Below, one piece after another: positions 1 through 9,014 of a stretch of DNA of 64,000 nt. The stretch is from positions 359,465 through 423,464 of the forward strand of contig NZ_VBSL01000002.1 of assembly GCF_006149005.1 (NCBI RefSeq). The letters run 5' to 3'. The stretch comes from Larkinella sp. C7. Lineage in GTDB: Bacteria > Bacteroidota > Bacteroidia > Cytophagales > Spirosomataceae. Numbering within the stretch: position 1 is the stretch's first letter; the number at the start of each line of letters is the position of its first letter. Both the position numbers and the translations under genes were made by a program. The notes beneath the pieces were generated by a model that did not search any database, was not told where the DNA came from, and saw only the letters and a program-made list of their open reading frames with translations.

Positions 1-1
1 C

Positions 2-595
2 GGGCCGTCGGAAGTGGCGGTTTATGCCGACGACACCGCCTTTCCGGCTTTCGTGGCTGCCGATCTGCTGTCGCAGGCCGAACACGGTGCCGACAGCCAG
101 GTATTGCTGGTTTCTACGAGTAAAAAAATGGTGACGACGGTCAATTTGGCCCTGACGACACAACTGGAACGCCTGCCCCGGCGCGACCTGGCTGCCAGAG
201 CCATCGAAAACAGCAAGGCCATTCTGGTTGAAAACCAGCAAGATGCTATTGATCTGCTGAACGATTATGCCGCTGAACACCTGATTCTGAGCGTTGAAAA
301 TGCCGAAGCCGTGGCCGAACGGATTACCAATGCCGGATCGATTTTCCTGGGCAACTACACCCCCGAATCCGCGGGTGATTACGCGTCCGGCACAAATCAC
401 ACCCTGCCCACCAACGGTTTTGCCCGCGCTTACAGTGGGGTTTCGCTCGATAGTTTCGTCAAGAAAATCACCGTACAGCACATTTCATCGGAAGGCATTC
501 GCAACCTCGGACCCACGATTGAGGCTATGGCGGAAGCCGAATCATTGCTGGCCCACAAGCACGCCGTGAGTCTGCGGCTGGCGAGTCTGGAATGA
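2..595 (+). CDS. hisD: Histidinol dehydrogenase, C-terminal part (5' end outside window)
   Basis: HisD oxidises L-histidinol to L-histidine in two NAD-dependent steps, the last reactions of histidine synthesis in the cytoplasm. The reading frame is open from base 2 and starts inside the family's conserved GPSEV segment, followed by AADLLSQAEHG, which is diagnostic of HisD; later GNYTPESAGDYASGTNHTLPT is the conserved substrate/zinc region. About 197 residues remain, roughly the C-terminal half of a 430-residue protein. hisC follows after one small gene, as expected for a his operon. The GTG at 14 is not a real start. Confidence 0.95.
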   Translation, partial: GPSEVAVYADDTAFPAFVAADLLSQAEHGADSQVLLVSTSKKMVTTVNLALTTQLERLPRRDLAARAIENSKAILVENQQDAIDLLNDYAAEHLILSVENAEAVAERITNAGSIFLGNYTPESAGDYASGTNHTLPTNGFARAYSGVSLDSFVKKITVQHISSEGIRNLGPTIEAMAEAESLLAHKHAVSLRLASLE

Positions 596-604
596 GGTTG
601 GCAA

Positions 605-612
605 TAGATTTG
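605..612 (+). promoter_or_regulatory. Possible Bacteroidota -7 promoter element
   Basis: The octamer TAGATTTG matches the Bacteroidota consensus TAnnTTTG and lies 25 bp before the ATG at 638. It could give the small gene and hisC a promoter separate from hisD. No convincing -33 element was seen, so this is tentative. Confidence 0.35.
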
Positions 613-637
613 TTATATTGCTTAAAATACAAAAAGC

Positions 638-841
638 ATGAGCCAGCTACTGATTGAAATCGATTCTCCAGAAGATGAAGCCATTTTACTGTCACTACTT
701 TCTAAACTAAACGGCAGGGTGCTGGAAAAAAAGGAAGACGTAAAGCCCTCACTGAGAGATGTATTAGCAGAACTTTCCAAAAGTGGAATTGCCGAAAACT
801 ATGGTGATCCATCAGAATGGCAACGCCAAATCCGTAGTTGA
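638..841 (+). CDS. Small antitoxin-like protein between hisD and hisC
   Basis: A 67-residue protein, not recognised with certainty. The first part (SQLLIEIDSPEDEAILLSLL) looks like a short strand-helix dimerisation segment. The end has the form GDPSEWQRQIRS, similar to the DPxxWQRxxR tails of small antitoxin-like proteins in Bacteroidota and Cyanobacteria that often precede PIN or RelE toxins. No toxin follows; the next gene is hisC after 22 bp. It has its own promoter-like octamer upstream. The antitoxin reading is inference from this tail; it may be a solitary remnant or a regulator with another role. Confidence 0.6.
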   Translation: MSQLLIEIDSPEDEAILLSLLSKLNGRVLEKKEDVKPSLRDVLAELSKSGIAENYGDPSEWQRQIRS

Positions 842-863
842 ATAACAAAGTATTTTTGATTTT

Positions 864-1946
864 ATGTTTGACCTCAATACCATTCTCCGCCCCCACATCA
901 TCACGCTGACGCCCTACTCCTCCGCCCGCGACGAATACACCGGAAAAGAGGGAATTTTCCTGGACGCCAACGAAAACGCATTCGGATCGACGATCGACGG
1001 GTCGGCTTCGGAGGATCACTATAACCGCTATCCCGACCCGCACCAACAGGCGATCAAGGCCAAACTGGCCCCCATCAAGGGCGTCCGGCCCACGCAGATT
1101 TTCATCGGCAACGGCTCCGACGAACCGATCGACCTGCTCGTTCGGGCTACCTGCACACCGGGTTCCGATTCCATCCTGATTCTGCCGCCCACCTACGGGA
1201 TGTACGAAGTCAGTGCGGCCATCAACGACGTCCAACTGATCAAAGTGCCGCTGACGACAGATTTTCAGATCGATGTCCCGGTGGTTCTGGCAGCCATCCA
1301 GCCCCGTACAAAATTGCTGTTCGTCTGTTCGCCCAACAACCCGACCGGTAACCTCATCGACCGGGAAGCAATCATTACACTGCTCACCCATTTCAACGGA
1401 TTGGTGGTGGTCGATGAAGCCTACATCGACTTTGCGGATACCGAATCGTTTACGGCTTTGCTGGACCAGTACCCCAATCTGGTGGTGCTGCAAACTTTCT
1501 CGAAAGCCTGGGGGCTGGCGGCTCTGCGGTCGGGCATGTGCTTCGCGTCCGAAGCCCTGATCGAGGTGCTGAATAAAATAAAACCGCCGTATAACGTCAG
1601 CGGCCCGACGCAACAGTTGTTACTGAAAGCCCTCAATCAGGTACCCGCTAAAGACGCGATGGTGTCCCAAATTCTGGCCCAGCGGGAAGAATTAATTGCG
1701 AAACTGCTCAATTTACCGTTGGTTCGTCACGTTTATCCTTCAGACGCCAACTTCATTTTAGTGAAATTTGACGATCCCAAAGCGGTTTTCGACTACCTCA
1801 TCGACCAGCAAATTATTGTTCGCGACCGGCATCGCGTTAAACTGTGCGAAGGCTGTTTGCGCATCACCGTCGGGACACCTTCGGAAAACGAACAGGTGCT
1901 GGCCATGCTGAAAACGTACGCAAACCACCTAACGACAACCGTTTAA
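864..1946 (+). CDS. hisC: Histidinol-phosphate aminotransferase
   Basis: A 360-residue fold-type I PLP enzyme that converts imidazole-acetol phosphate and glutamate to histidinol phosphate and 2-oxoglutarate. Visible family features are DANEN near residue 30, GNGSDEPIDLL, SPNNPTGN, VVVDEAYIDF and the Schiff-base lysine K214 in TFSKAWGLAALRSG, followed by the phosphate-binding arginines. Length is normal. It follows hisD and the small gene on the same strand, so histidine synthesis is the natural role. hisB is not found next to it; an unrelated membrane-type protein follows. Confidence 0.95.
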   Translation: MFDLNTILRPHIITLTPYSSARDEYTGKEGIFLDANENAFGSTIDGSASEDHYNRYPDPHQQAIKAKLAPIKGVRPTQIFIGNGSDEPIDLLVRATCTPGSDSILILPPTYGMYEVSAAINDVQLIKVPLTTDFQIDVPVVLAAIQPRTKLLFVCSPNNPTGNLIDREAIITLLTHFNGLVVVDEAYIDFADTESFTALLDQYPNLVVLQTFSKAWGLAALRSGMCFASEALIEVLNKIKPPYNVSGPTQQLLLKALNQVPAKDAMVSQILAQREELIAKLLNLPLVRHVYPSDANFILVKFDDPKAVFDYLIDQQIIVRDRHRVKLCEGCLRITVGTPSENEQVLAMLKTYANHLTTTV

Positions 1947-1962
1947 GTATCCTTTGTATCGT

Positions 1963-2496
1963 ATGAAAAGAAATTTTTCTCTGCTGATCGTATTGTTGGT
2001 TGGCTTGGCAATCAGCCAGCGGGCCACGGCACAAACCAACAACTGGGCCCTCGGTTTCCGCATTGGCGAACCGGCGGGGGTCAACATCCGGAAGTATTTC
2101 GGTGAAAACCACGCCTTCGACCTGAATGTGGGCACCTACGGCGGTATTTATGGCAACCGGCGCAGTTACCGCAAAGGGATGTACAAGAATGTCGGTTTTA
2201 CGGTTCAGGGGCATTACCTCTGGCACGGCGGCATTGGCAAGTCGGAAACGCTGCATTATTACTTCGGCTTTGGCGGGCAATTGAACAGCCGACGGTATTA
2301 TCCGGATCAGTTTAGCCTCGTCAATGCCTACGACAACACGATTTCGATTGGCGGCTCGGGCGTGGCGGGTCTGGAGTATTTCCTGCCCAACAAACCCTTC
2401 TCCGTTTTTCTGGAAACCGGGGCTTATGTTGAGGTGATTCCCGCTCCGTTTTTCCTTGGTCTGCAATCCGGGTTGGGGATACGGCTGAATTTATGA
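1963..2496 (+). CDS. Small outer-membrane beta-barrel-like protein
   Basis: A 177-residue protein beginning MKRNFSLLIVLLVGLAISQ with a signal peptide ending near ATAQ. The mature part alternates aromatic and glycine-rich strands (WALGFRIGEPAGVNIRKYF, FGFGGQLNSRRYY, GVAGLEYFL) and ends in GLGIRLNL, consistent with a small eight-stranded outer-membrane barrel. No enzymatic motif is visible. ATG at 1963 is preferred over a TTG at 1954 because it starts the signal peptide directly. It lies 16 bp after hisC and may be read through from it, but a functional link is not suggested. Confidence 0.7.
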   Translation: MKRNFSLLIVLLVGLAISQRATAQTNNWALGFRIGEPAGVNIRKYFGENHAFDLNVGTYGGIYGNRRSYRKGMYKNVGFTVQGHYLWHGGIGKSETLHYYFGFGGQLNSRRYYPDQFSLVNAYDNTISIGGSGVAGLEYFLPNKPFSVFLETGAYVEVIPAPFFLGLQSGLGIRLNL

Positions 2497-2507
2497 CGTT
2501 TCGGATA

Positions 2508-2585
2508 GGAACACGGATTGAACAGATATAACGGATTTTAATTTTAATCAGTAAAAATTCGTTCCATCCGTTTAATCCGCGTTCC
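2508..2585. repeat. Imperfect long inverted repeat before the helicase gene
   Basis: Arms 2508-2539 and 2553-2585 are largely complementary and are built from repeated words such as GGATT, GGAAC and AACGGAT. It fills most of the 108 bp between two co-directional genes. It may act as a terminator or processing hairpin; no T-run follows directly. Confidence 0.55.
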
Positions 2586-2604
2586 CATCAATTATCTTTC
2601 CTGT

Positions 2605-5600
2605 ATGTTCAAAATTTTCAGTTCATCGGCTGGATCGGGGAAGACCTATACACTGACCAAAGAATACCTCAAACTGGCGCTGGGTGACCGTCCCCAATCC
2701 GGCAAAGGCTTTGAATCACACCAGTTTAAGAACATTCTGGCGGTGACCTTCACCAACGCGGCAGCGCGGGATATGAAGGACCGGATTCTGGAGCAGCTCC
2801 GCAAAATTACTTCCGGTGACCTGAACTCCCAGCTTTCGGAATTAGCCAAAGAGTTACAGCTTGAACCTGCTGAACTGCAAAGCCGGGCGCGACTGACGTT
2901 CCATTCCATCCTCCACGACTACTCTTCCTTCTCCGTTCTGACCATCGACAGCTTCGTGCAGCGCGTGGTGACGGCTTTCACCGACGACCTGGAATTGCCG
3001 TACAGTTTCGAGGTCGAAATGGATACCGATGCAGTTTTGCAAACGGCCATCGACCGGCTGCTGGAGAAAGTGGGCCAGGAAGATCACCCGTATTTGTCGG
3101 AAGCCCTGGAAGAATTTTACCTCGATAATGCCTCCGACGGAAAAAGCTGGTATGGCCTCGCCGGTACGCTCGCCGATTTCTCCAAAGGCCAATTGGGCGA
3201 CCGGAACTACGAGTTCGTACAGAAACTCAAGGAACTGAATCCCGAAAACTTCCGGACCATTCGGCGCAACCTGCGGGAGAAAAACCGGGAAATCGAGACG
3301 ATGATCGAGCAATTGGCTCAGCAAGGATACCAATTGATTCAGGAGGCCGGTATTCCCGAAAAAGCCTTTTATTACGGTGACAAAGGCGTTGGAGCGTATT
3401 TCAAAAAGCGAATTTCGCTCTTTTCCTTCCCCGAGAATCCCAACTCGTATGTCCGGAAAGCGATTGACGACGACATCTGGCATTCAGGCAAAAAGAACCT
3501 GACACCGGAACAACTTCAGATTGAGGCTATCAAAGACCAACTTCGGGAATACGTTTTGCAAATTGAACAACTTCGGCAGGACAGCCTTCTGCGCTACCGG
3601 ACATTCGGAGCCATCGAGCAACACTTGCAGAAAGTGGCCTTACTGAAGCAAATCAAACAGGAGTGTGACGATTTGTTACGCGAGCAAAACCGGATTCACA
3701 TCTCGGAGTTCAACCGCCTGATTGTGAAAGTGGTGACCGAAGAACCAGTTCCCTTCATCTACGAACGGCTCGGCGAAAAATTTCACCACATCCTCATCGA
3801 CGAGTTTCAGGATACATCAAAACTTCAGTTTGTCAACCTTTTACCGCTAATAGACAACAACTTAGCCTATCAACGGTTTAACCTCGCCGTGGGTGATGCG
3901 AAGCAGGCCATCTACCGGTTTCGCGGGGGCGACATGGACCAGATCGTCGCCCTGCACAGCGGAAAGCTGGATTCACTACTGTCGGCGCACGAAACCAGTG
4001 ACATGACGGTCGAGCGGTTGTCGGGGCTGCAATACCACCTGCAACCCGACCGGCTGGCCACCAACTGGCGCAGTGCGGAATCCATCGTGGAATTCAACAA
4101 CAGCTTTTTTCGGTTCATGGCGGATTTTTACGCCGATACGGATTTTCAGAAAGTGACGGAGGTATTCGATGAGCAGTTCCGGCAGGCATCGGCCAAGGCC
4201 GGGGTGTTGGGGCACGTTCAGCTTGACTTTATTGAAAAACCGGATCGGTTTGCGGCTAAAAACGCGGACGTTGACGAGCCGGATTTCAATGCGCAGATGG
4301 TGGAGCGAACCCTGCACCTGATTCGGAAAGCCGTGGACGATGGCTACCAGTATGGCGATGTAGCGGTTTTGTGCCGGTTTAAGAAAAACGCCCGGCGCAT
4401 TGCCGACTTTCTGGAAGCCAACGACATTCCGCTCACCTCAGAAGATTCGCTGACGCTGCAGTCGTCGGAGCGGGTGCGGTTTCTGGTTTCGCTGCTGCAA
4501 CTGCTGCACCAGCCCGAAAACCGGATGGTGCGTTACGACATGCTCTTTCTATACCACCGGCTCATCAACCCCAACCTCCCCGATGCCGCCTGGATGGAAT
4601 ACATGGACAGGATGGCCAAAGCGGAAGATGAGGAAGATATTTTCGGGCTGGTTTCAAAAATCGACAAGGCCAAGCTCGACCCAACGGCTTTGCAGCAGCT
4701 CAGCATCTATGAATTGTGCGAAAAACTGGCCGACTACTTCGATCTGTACGAAAATGAGCGGGATAGTGCCTATCTGTTCCGGTTTATGGATGAGGTGCTA
4801 ACCTACAGCAGCCGGTACAGCAGTCACCTGACGGATTTTTTGAAATACTGGGAAACGGCTCAGGAGAAGGTTTCGGTCAGCACCCCGGCCGACCAGAATG
4901 CCGTCACGATTCAGACAATCCACAAATCGAAAGGGCTGGAATACCCCGTCGTCATCATTCCGTATGCCGACTGGTCGTATAAACCGCGCAACAACGAGAC
5001 GATGTGGGCTGACCTGTGGCCACTGGGTGAGGTGGACGAACTGGCGATTCCGGGTTTGGGTCACCAGGAAATCCGGCGGCTGCAAACCGCATCGATCACC
5101 ATCAAAAAAGACCTGGACGAAACACCCCTGGCAGATCAGTACCAGGACGAACTGTACCGGACGTTTGTCGAGTGCATGAATCTGGTCTATGTGGCCTTCA
5201 CCCGCCCCACCGACCGGCTGTACATCATTGCGGCCAAGCAGGATTTTTCGCCAACGGCCAAAGACGGGGGCTTTAAAAATGCCAATGGCATCGATTTCTG
5301 GCTGTATACCTATCTCACTGATCTTCGGGGCAATGCCTGTTGGGAAGAGGGAAAAATGAGCTACCCGCTGTCTGATTTTGTAACCCAACCGACCAAACAT
5401 TCGTTAACCCTAAGTGACGCTTTCGCCGTGTCGGTAGGAAACCGGGAAGGGACGCAACCACTCCGGCTCCGGCGGATCGAGCGAACGATCGACACCTCAG
5501 CCTTTGAAAAAAGCCGGGCGTGGTGGCAGAAAGTCTGTACGGCCCTGTCCCTGATTCAGAAACCGGAGGATTCGGAACGCGCCATTCGGCGGATGGTGGC

Positions 5601-5949
5601 CGAGGGAATTTTGCGGGCGTCGGAGCAGGATACGATGTGGTCGGCTTTGCAAACCGTGCTGAACCATCCCGACATCAGTCCGCTATTCGCTCCGGCAAAC
5701 CGGGCTGATAACAACCGCCGGATTCTGGTCAACACCGGTTTGAACGGAAAAATGCAACGAAACGGCCCCAATCGGGTGGTTCAGTTTCCGGGCAAAGTGG
5801 TGTTAGTCAATTATTTGACCGAAGAGTCCGACGAAAACGATCAGGCCAAAATGCGGTCTTTTATGAAACTCTACCATCAAATGGGCCATGCCTCGGTGGA
5901 AGGCTGGCTGGTGTCCATTCAGGATGGCACGGTTCTTAAATTGAATTAA
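2605..5949 (+). CDS. UvrD/RecB-like helicase with degenerate C-terminal nuclease domain
   Basis: A 1114-residue superfamily 1A helicase of the Bacteroidota RecB/AddA type, expected to unwind DNA ends in double-strand break repair. Seen: Walker A AGSGKT at residues 9-14, motif Ia TFTNAAARDM, Walker B DEFQD at 399-403, GDAKQAIYRFRGG (motif III), VTIQTIHKSKGLEYPVVI (motif V region) and VAFTRPTDRLYI (motif VI). The extreme C terminus aligns by eye with the RPDRV...DFK/DYK nuclease core that normally closes these proteins, but here it reads GPNRV (1054-1058) and VNYLT (1068-1072), so the catalytic aspartates and lysine are missing. No AddB-like partner is adjacent. Confidence 0.88.
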   Translation: MFKIFSSSAGSGKTYTLTKEYLKLALGDRPQSGKGFESHQFKNILAVTFTNAAARDMKDRILEQLRKITSGDLNSQLSELAKELQLEPAELQSRARLTFHSILHDYSSFSVLTIDSFVQRVVTAFTDDLELPYSFEVEMDTDAVLQTAIDRLLEKVGQEDHPYLSEALEEFYLDNASDGKSWYGLAGTLADFSKGQLGDRNYEFVQKLKELNPENFRTIRRNLREKNREIETMIEQLAQQGYQLIQEAGIPEKAFYYGDKGVGAYFKKRISLFSFPENPNSYVRKAIDDDIWHSGKKNLTPEQLQIEAIKDQLREYVLQIEQLRQDSLLRYRTFGAIEQHLQKVALLKQIKQECDDLLREQNRIHISEFNRLIVKVVTEEPVPFIYERLGEKFHHILIDEFQDTSKLQFVNLLPLIDNNLAYQRFNLAVGDAKQAIYRFRGGDMDQIVALHSGKLDSLLSAHETSDMTVERLSGLQYHLQPDRLATNWRSAESIVEFNNSFFRFMADFYADTDFQKVTEVFDEQFRQASAKAGVLGHVQLDFIEKPDRFAAKNADVDEPDFNAQMVERTLHLIRKAVDDGYQYGDVAVLCRFKKNARRIADFLEANDIPLTSEDSLTLQSSERVRFLVSLLQLLHQPENRMVRYDMLFLYHRLINPNLPDAAWMEYMDRMAKAEDEEDIFGLVSKIDKAKLDPTALQQLSIYELCEKLADYFDLYENERDSAYLFRFMDEVLTYSSRYSSHLTDFLKYWETAQEKVSVSTPADQNAVTIQTIHKSKGLEYPVVIIPYADWSYKPRNNETMWADLWPLGEVDELAIPGLGHQEIRRLQTASITIKKDLDETPLADQYQDELYRTFVECMNLVYVAFTRPTDRLYIIAAKQDFSPTAKDGGFKNANGIDFWLYTYLTDLRGNACWEEGKMSYPLSDFVTQPTKHSLTLSDAFAVSVGNREGTQPLRLRRIERTIDTSAFEKSRAWWQKVCTALSLIQKPEDSERAIRRMVAEGILRASEQDTMWSALQTVLNHPDISPLFAPANRADNNRRILVNTGLNGKMQRNGPNRVVQFPGKVVLVNYLTEESDENDQAKMRSFMKLYHQMGHASVEGWLVSIQDGTVLKLN

Positions 5950-5961
5950 TCAGCTCAACCT

Positions 5962-7917
5962 ATGAAAAATTCGTTTTGGTTTTTAGCGGTTCTTTTAGCC
6001 ACGCAGGTTGCTCTTGCGCAGGAGTATCCGATTACCGCCGTTCCGCTTTCGAAGGTCAAAATTCAGCCCGGTTTCTGGTACAACCGCCTGGAAGCGGCCC
6101 GCAACGTCACCATTCCGCACGCGTTCCATAAGATTGAAGAAACCGGCAAACTCGACAATTTCGCCGTGGCCGGTGGTCTGAAAAAAGGGACATTCAACGG
6201 CATTCGATTCGACGAATCCGACGTGTATAAAGTCGTAGAGGGGGCCGCGTATACGCTCCAGAATAAGTATGATCCCAAACTCGATCGCTACCTCGACAGC
6301 CTGATTACGCTCTTCGCGGCTGCTCAGGAACCGGACGGGTATATTTACACGATCCGGACGATTTTCAAAGACAGCACGGGTTTAAAAGACTGGATTGCCG
6401 GACCAAGCCGGTATTCGTTCGAAAATGGCAGTCACGAACTCTATAACGTGGGTCACCTTTATGAAGCCGCCATCGCCCATTTTCAGGCCACCGGCAAACG
6501 CACCCTGCTGGATGTGGCCATCAAAAATGCCAACCACCTCGTTAAAACCATCGGACCAAAACCGGGGCAGATGATCGTGGTGCCGGGCCATGAAGAGACG
6601 GAAATTGCCCTCGTTAAATTGTACCGCTTAACCGGTGAAAAAAGTTACCTCGATCTGGCCCGTTTTTTTGTCGATATGCGCGGCAGGGGCGATAAACGGT
6701 CGTTGTACCAGGATGCCCACAACCTGGGGCCAACGTATTTTCAGGACCTGAAACCGGTTGTCCAGCAAACCGAAGCGGCTGGTCACGCTGTCCGGGCGCA
6801 ATACTTATATGCCGCCATGACCGATCTGGCAGCCATTCAGCACGATCAGCCGATTCTGGATGCGGTCATGAAGATTTGGGAAGATGCCACAACCCGCAAG
6901 CAGTACATCACGGGGGGCGTGGGCGCGCGTGAAAACGGCGAAGCTTTTGACGAACCGTATGTGCTACCCAACGACGCGGCTTATGCCGAAACCTGCGCGG
7001 CCACGGCCAATCTGCTCTGGAACCACCGCCTGTTTCTGTTGACCGGCGAATCCAAATACATGGACGTTTTCGAGCGGGTGTTGTACAACGGTTTTCTGGG
7101 GGGCGTCTCGATTGAAGGCAACTCGTTTTTTTACGTCAATCCGATGTCATCGAACGGTAAAAAAGACTTCAGCAACGGCGAACCGGCCCGGCGCTCGCCC
7201 TGGTTCGGCATCAACTGCTGCCCAAGCAATGTCGCCCGGTTTTTGCCGTCGCTGCCGGGTTACATCTATGCGATTCGCAACAACGAGCTGTTTATCAACC
7301 TCTTTGCCGATAGCCGGACGGAGATTCCCATGCATGATGTGCCGGTTACCATTCAGCAGCAATCGAATTACCCGTGGGATGGCGCCATCAAGATGACGGT
7401 TTCGCCCAAAAAGGCCGTGGCCTTTCCGCTTCTGATCCGTGTTCCGGGCTGGGCTACCAACCAACCCATGCCGGGAGATCTGTACCGGTATGTGACGCAA
7501 AACGCGCCTTCGATGAAGCTGACAATTAATGGAAAAGTGACGCCAGTCACAGTTGAAAAAGGCTATCTGAAATTGTACAGAACCTGGAAAACCGGTGATG
7601 TACTGACGCTGACGTTTGATATGCCGGTTCGGGAAGTAGTGGCGAATGAGAAAGTGAAAGCCACCAAAGGGAAAGTGGCCATCGAGCGTGGTCCGATTGT
7701 GTATTGTGCCGAAGGAGTAGACAACAACGGGCAGGCACTTGGCATTACTACTGCTGTCAATCAGTCTTTTACACCAGAATTTCGAAAAGAGTTGCTGGGT
7801 GGCGTAACGGTTTTGAAATCGGCAGGAGCCAAACCGGTTACGCTGATTCCGTATTATGCCTGGAACAACCGGGGCGCTACCGAAATGGCAGTTTGGTTTG
7901 GTTCAATAGGAAAATAA
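5962..7917 (+). CDS. Secreted GH127 family beta-L-arabinofuranosidase-like glycosidase
   Basis: A 651-residue protein with a signal peptide cut near VALAQ. The sequence is that of glycoside hydrolase family 127 (formerly DUF1680), whose characterised member removes beta-L-arabinofuranose by a cysteine nucleophile held by zinc. The expected residues are visible: E343 and C345 in AETCAA, and C419-C420 in GINCCPSNVAR; C419 would be the nucleophile. The protein likely works in the periplasm on plant-type arabinosides, though GH127 also contains members of other specificity. It starts 12 bp after the helicase and is closed by a strong terminator; no other glycosidase adjoins it. Confidence 0.9.
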   Translation: MKNSFWFLAVLLATQVALAQEYPITAVPLSKVKIQPGFWYNRLEAARNVTIPHAFHKIEETGKLDNFAVAGGLKKGTFNGIRFDESDVYKVVEGAAYTLQNKYDPKLDRYLDSLITLFAAAQEPDGYIYTIRTIFKDSTGLKDWIAGPSRYSFENGSHELYNVGHLYEAAIAHFQATGKRTLLDVAIKNANHLVKTIGPKPGQMIVVPGHEETEIALVKLYRLTGEKSYLDLARFFVDMRGRGDKRSLYQDAHNLGPTYFQDLKPVVQQTEAAGHAVRAQYLYAAMTDLAAIQHDQPILDAVMKIWEDATTRKQYITGGVGARENGEAFDEPYVLPNDAAYAETCAATANLLWNHRLFLLTGESKYMDVFERVLYNGFLGGVSIEGNSFFYVNPMSSNGKKDFSNGEPARRSPWFGINCCPSNVARFLPSLPGYIYAIRNNELFINLFADSRTEIPMHDVPVTIQQQSNYPWDGAIKMTVSPKKAVAFPLLIRVPGWATNQPMPGDLYRYVTQNAPSMKLTINGKVTPVTVEKGYLKLYRTWKTGDVLTLTFDMPVREVVANEKVKATKGKVAIERGPIVYCAEGVDNNGQALGITTAVNQSFTPEFRKELLGGVTVLKSAGAKPVTLIPYYAWNNRGATEMAVWFGSIGK

Positions 7918-7988
7918 CGGGATTTGAAAAACTGCCGCGCTATTTTCCATCCGTTAAAATTCGGCCAACTTAGACGTAGCGAATCACG

Positions 7989-8017
7989 AAAAGTAACGCA
8001 GGGAGCGTTACTTTTTT
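7989..8017 (+). terminator. Intrinsic terminator after the GH127 gene
   Basis: An 11-bp perfect stem (AAAAGTAACGC / GCGTTACTTTT) with a 5-nt loop AGGGA runs directly into a long T-rich tract. It lies 72 bp after the stop codon. Confidence 0.9.
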
Positions 8018-8117
8018 TATTTTATTTTTTTTCGGCATCAAACACGCACCATTTCTTTCCAAAGAAACTTACCGAAAACGGCTGGTGTTGACCGGAGAAG
8101 AACCGCCAAAAATTTGC

Positions 8118-8957
8118 ATGAACGTCATTGTCCAGGAACCGCCCGAATCCCTTCGCTTGTTCGTTCACAAGCTCTGGCACATTTCGGCGGATCACATCGA
8201 TCAACAGGACATTTGCCTGCCGGTTATGCAGTACGAGTTGATGTTCAATTTTTCGGAACACTTTTCGGTCAGCGATCCGAACGACGCTTTGATTATTCAA
8301 GACGAAGAAAACTGGGTCAGCGGGTTGTATACGCGTCCGCAACGCACCGTAACGTCGGGTAAGCACGAAACCTTCGGCGTTTTTCTGAAACCCTGGGCCT
8401 TGCAATCGCTGACGGGAATTCCAGCCTCGGAACTAACCAATCAAATCGTTTCGGGAAATACCGTTTTTCGCCAGTCGATGGATGAACTCAACGAACGGAT
8501 GCAGGAAGCACCAACCGCCGGTGAGAAACTGGCCCTGCTCGAACGGTTTTTGACCAAACGCCTGACCGACAAAGACATTCCGGCTTATGTGGTTTATGCG
8601 GTCGACTTTTTGCAGCGAAGCCGCTGGCACGATGGAATTATCAAAGCGCTGGCCCAAGACCTGCGAATCAGCCCGAAATCGCTCACCCTGGCGTTTAAAA
8701 AGCACATCGGCATCTCTCCGGGGCGGTTTTTGCATCTGCGACTGCTCAACGATCTCACGACCGATTTAGCTCAAAAACCGTATCAGTCGCTCACGGAACT
8801 CGCCCATCAGCACGGTTTTTTCGACCAGGCCCACCTGAATCATCTCTTTAAATCCCTGACGAATCTGACTCCGGGCGACTACCGTGACTATGTTCTGTCG
8901 GGTGCCATCGACTCTACATCACCCTGTTACATTCGGGCCTCACCAGATCGCGGGTAA
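8118..8957 (+). CDS. AraC family transcriptional regulator
   Basis: A DNA-binding regulator of about 279 residues. The N-terminal part (LPVMQYELMFNFSEHF, GLYTRPQRTV, FGVFLKPWALQSLTG) matches the DUF6597-type sensor domain often found on AraC proteins. The last 100 residues hold two helix-turn-helix motifs, seen in IIKALAQDLRISPKSLTLAFKKHIGISPGRF and SLTELAHQHGFFDQAHLNHLFK. ATG at 8118 is chosen; a TTG at 8085 would add 11 residues. The DHFR-like gene follows in the same direction and is a plausible target or partner, although a promoter-like octamer separates them. Confidence 0.88.
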   Translation: MNVIVQEPPESLRLFVHKLWHISADHIDQQDICLPVMQYELMFNFSEHFSVSDPNDALIIQDEENWVSGLYTRPQRTVTSGKHETFGVFLKPWALQSLTGIPASELTNQIVSGNTVFRQSMDELNERMQEAPTAGEKLALLERFLTKRLTDKDIPAYVVYAVDFLQRSRWHDGIIKALAQDLRISPKSLTLAFKKHIGISPGRFLHLRLLNDLTTDLAQKPYQSLTELAHQHGFFDQAHLNHLFKSLTNLTPGDYRDYVLSGAIDSTSPCYIRASPDRG

Positions 8958-8989
8958 TTTTTATACAATTCTTCGAAGTGGCTGCTGCG

Positions 8990-8997
8990 TACTTTTG
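8990..8997 (+). promoter_or_regulatory. Possible -7 promoter element for the DHFR-like gene
   Basis: TACTTTTG fits the Bacteroidota -7 consensus TAnnTTTG and lies 17 bp before the start codon at 9015. Confidence 0.4.
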
Positions 8998-9014
8998 CCT
9001 CAAAAACAAATACA

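Noticed and set aside
702..1613. 303-codon minus-strand frame over hisC
   Set aside because: Shadow of hisC; no domain, and it runs through the small gene at 638.
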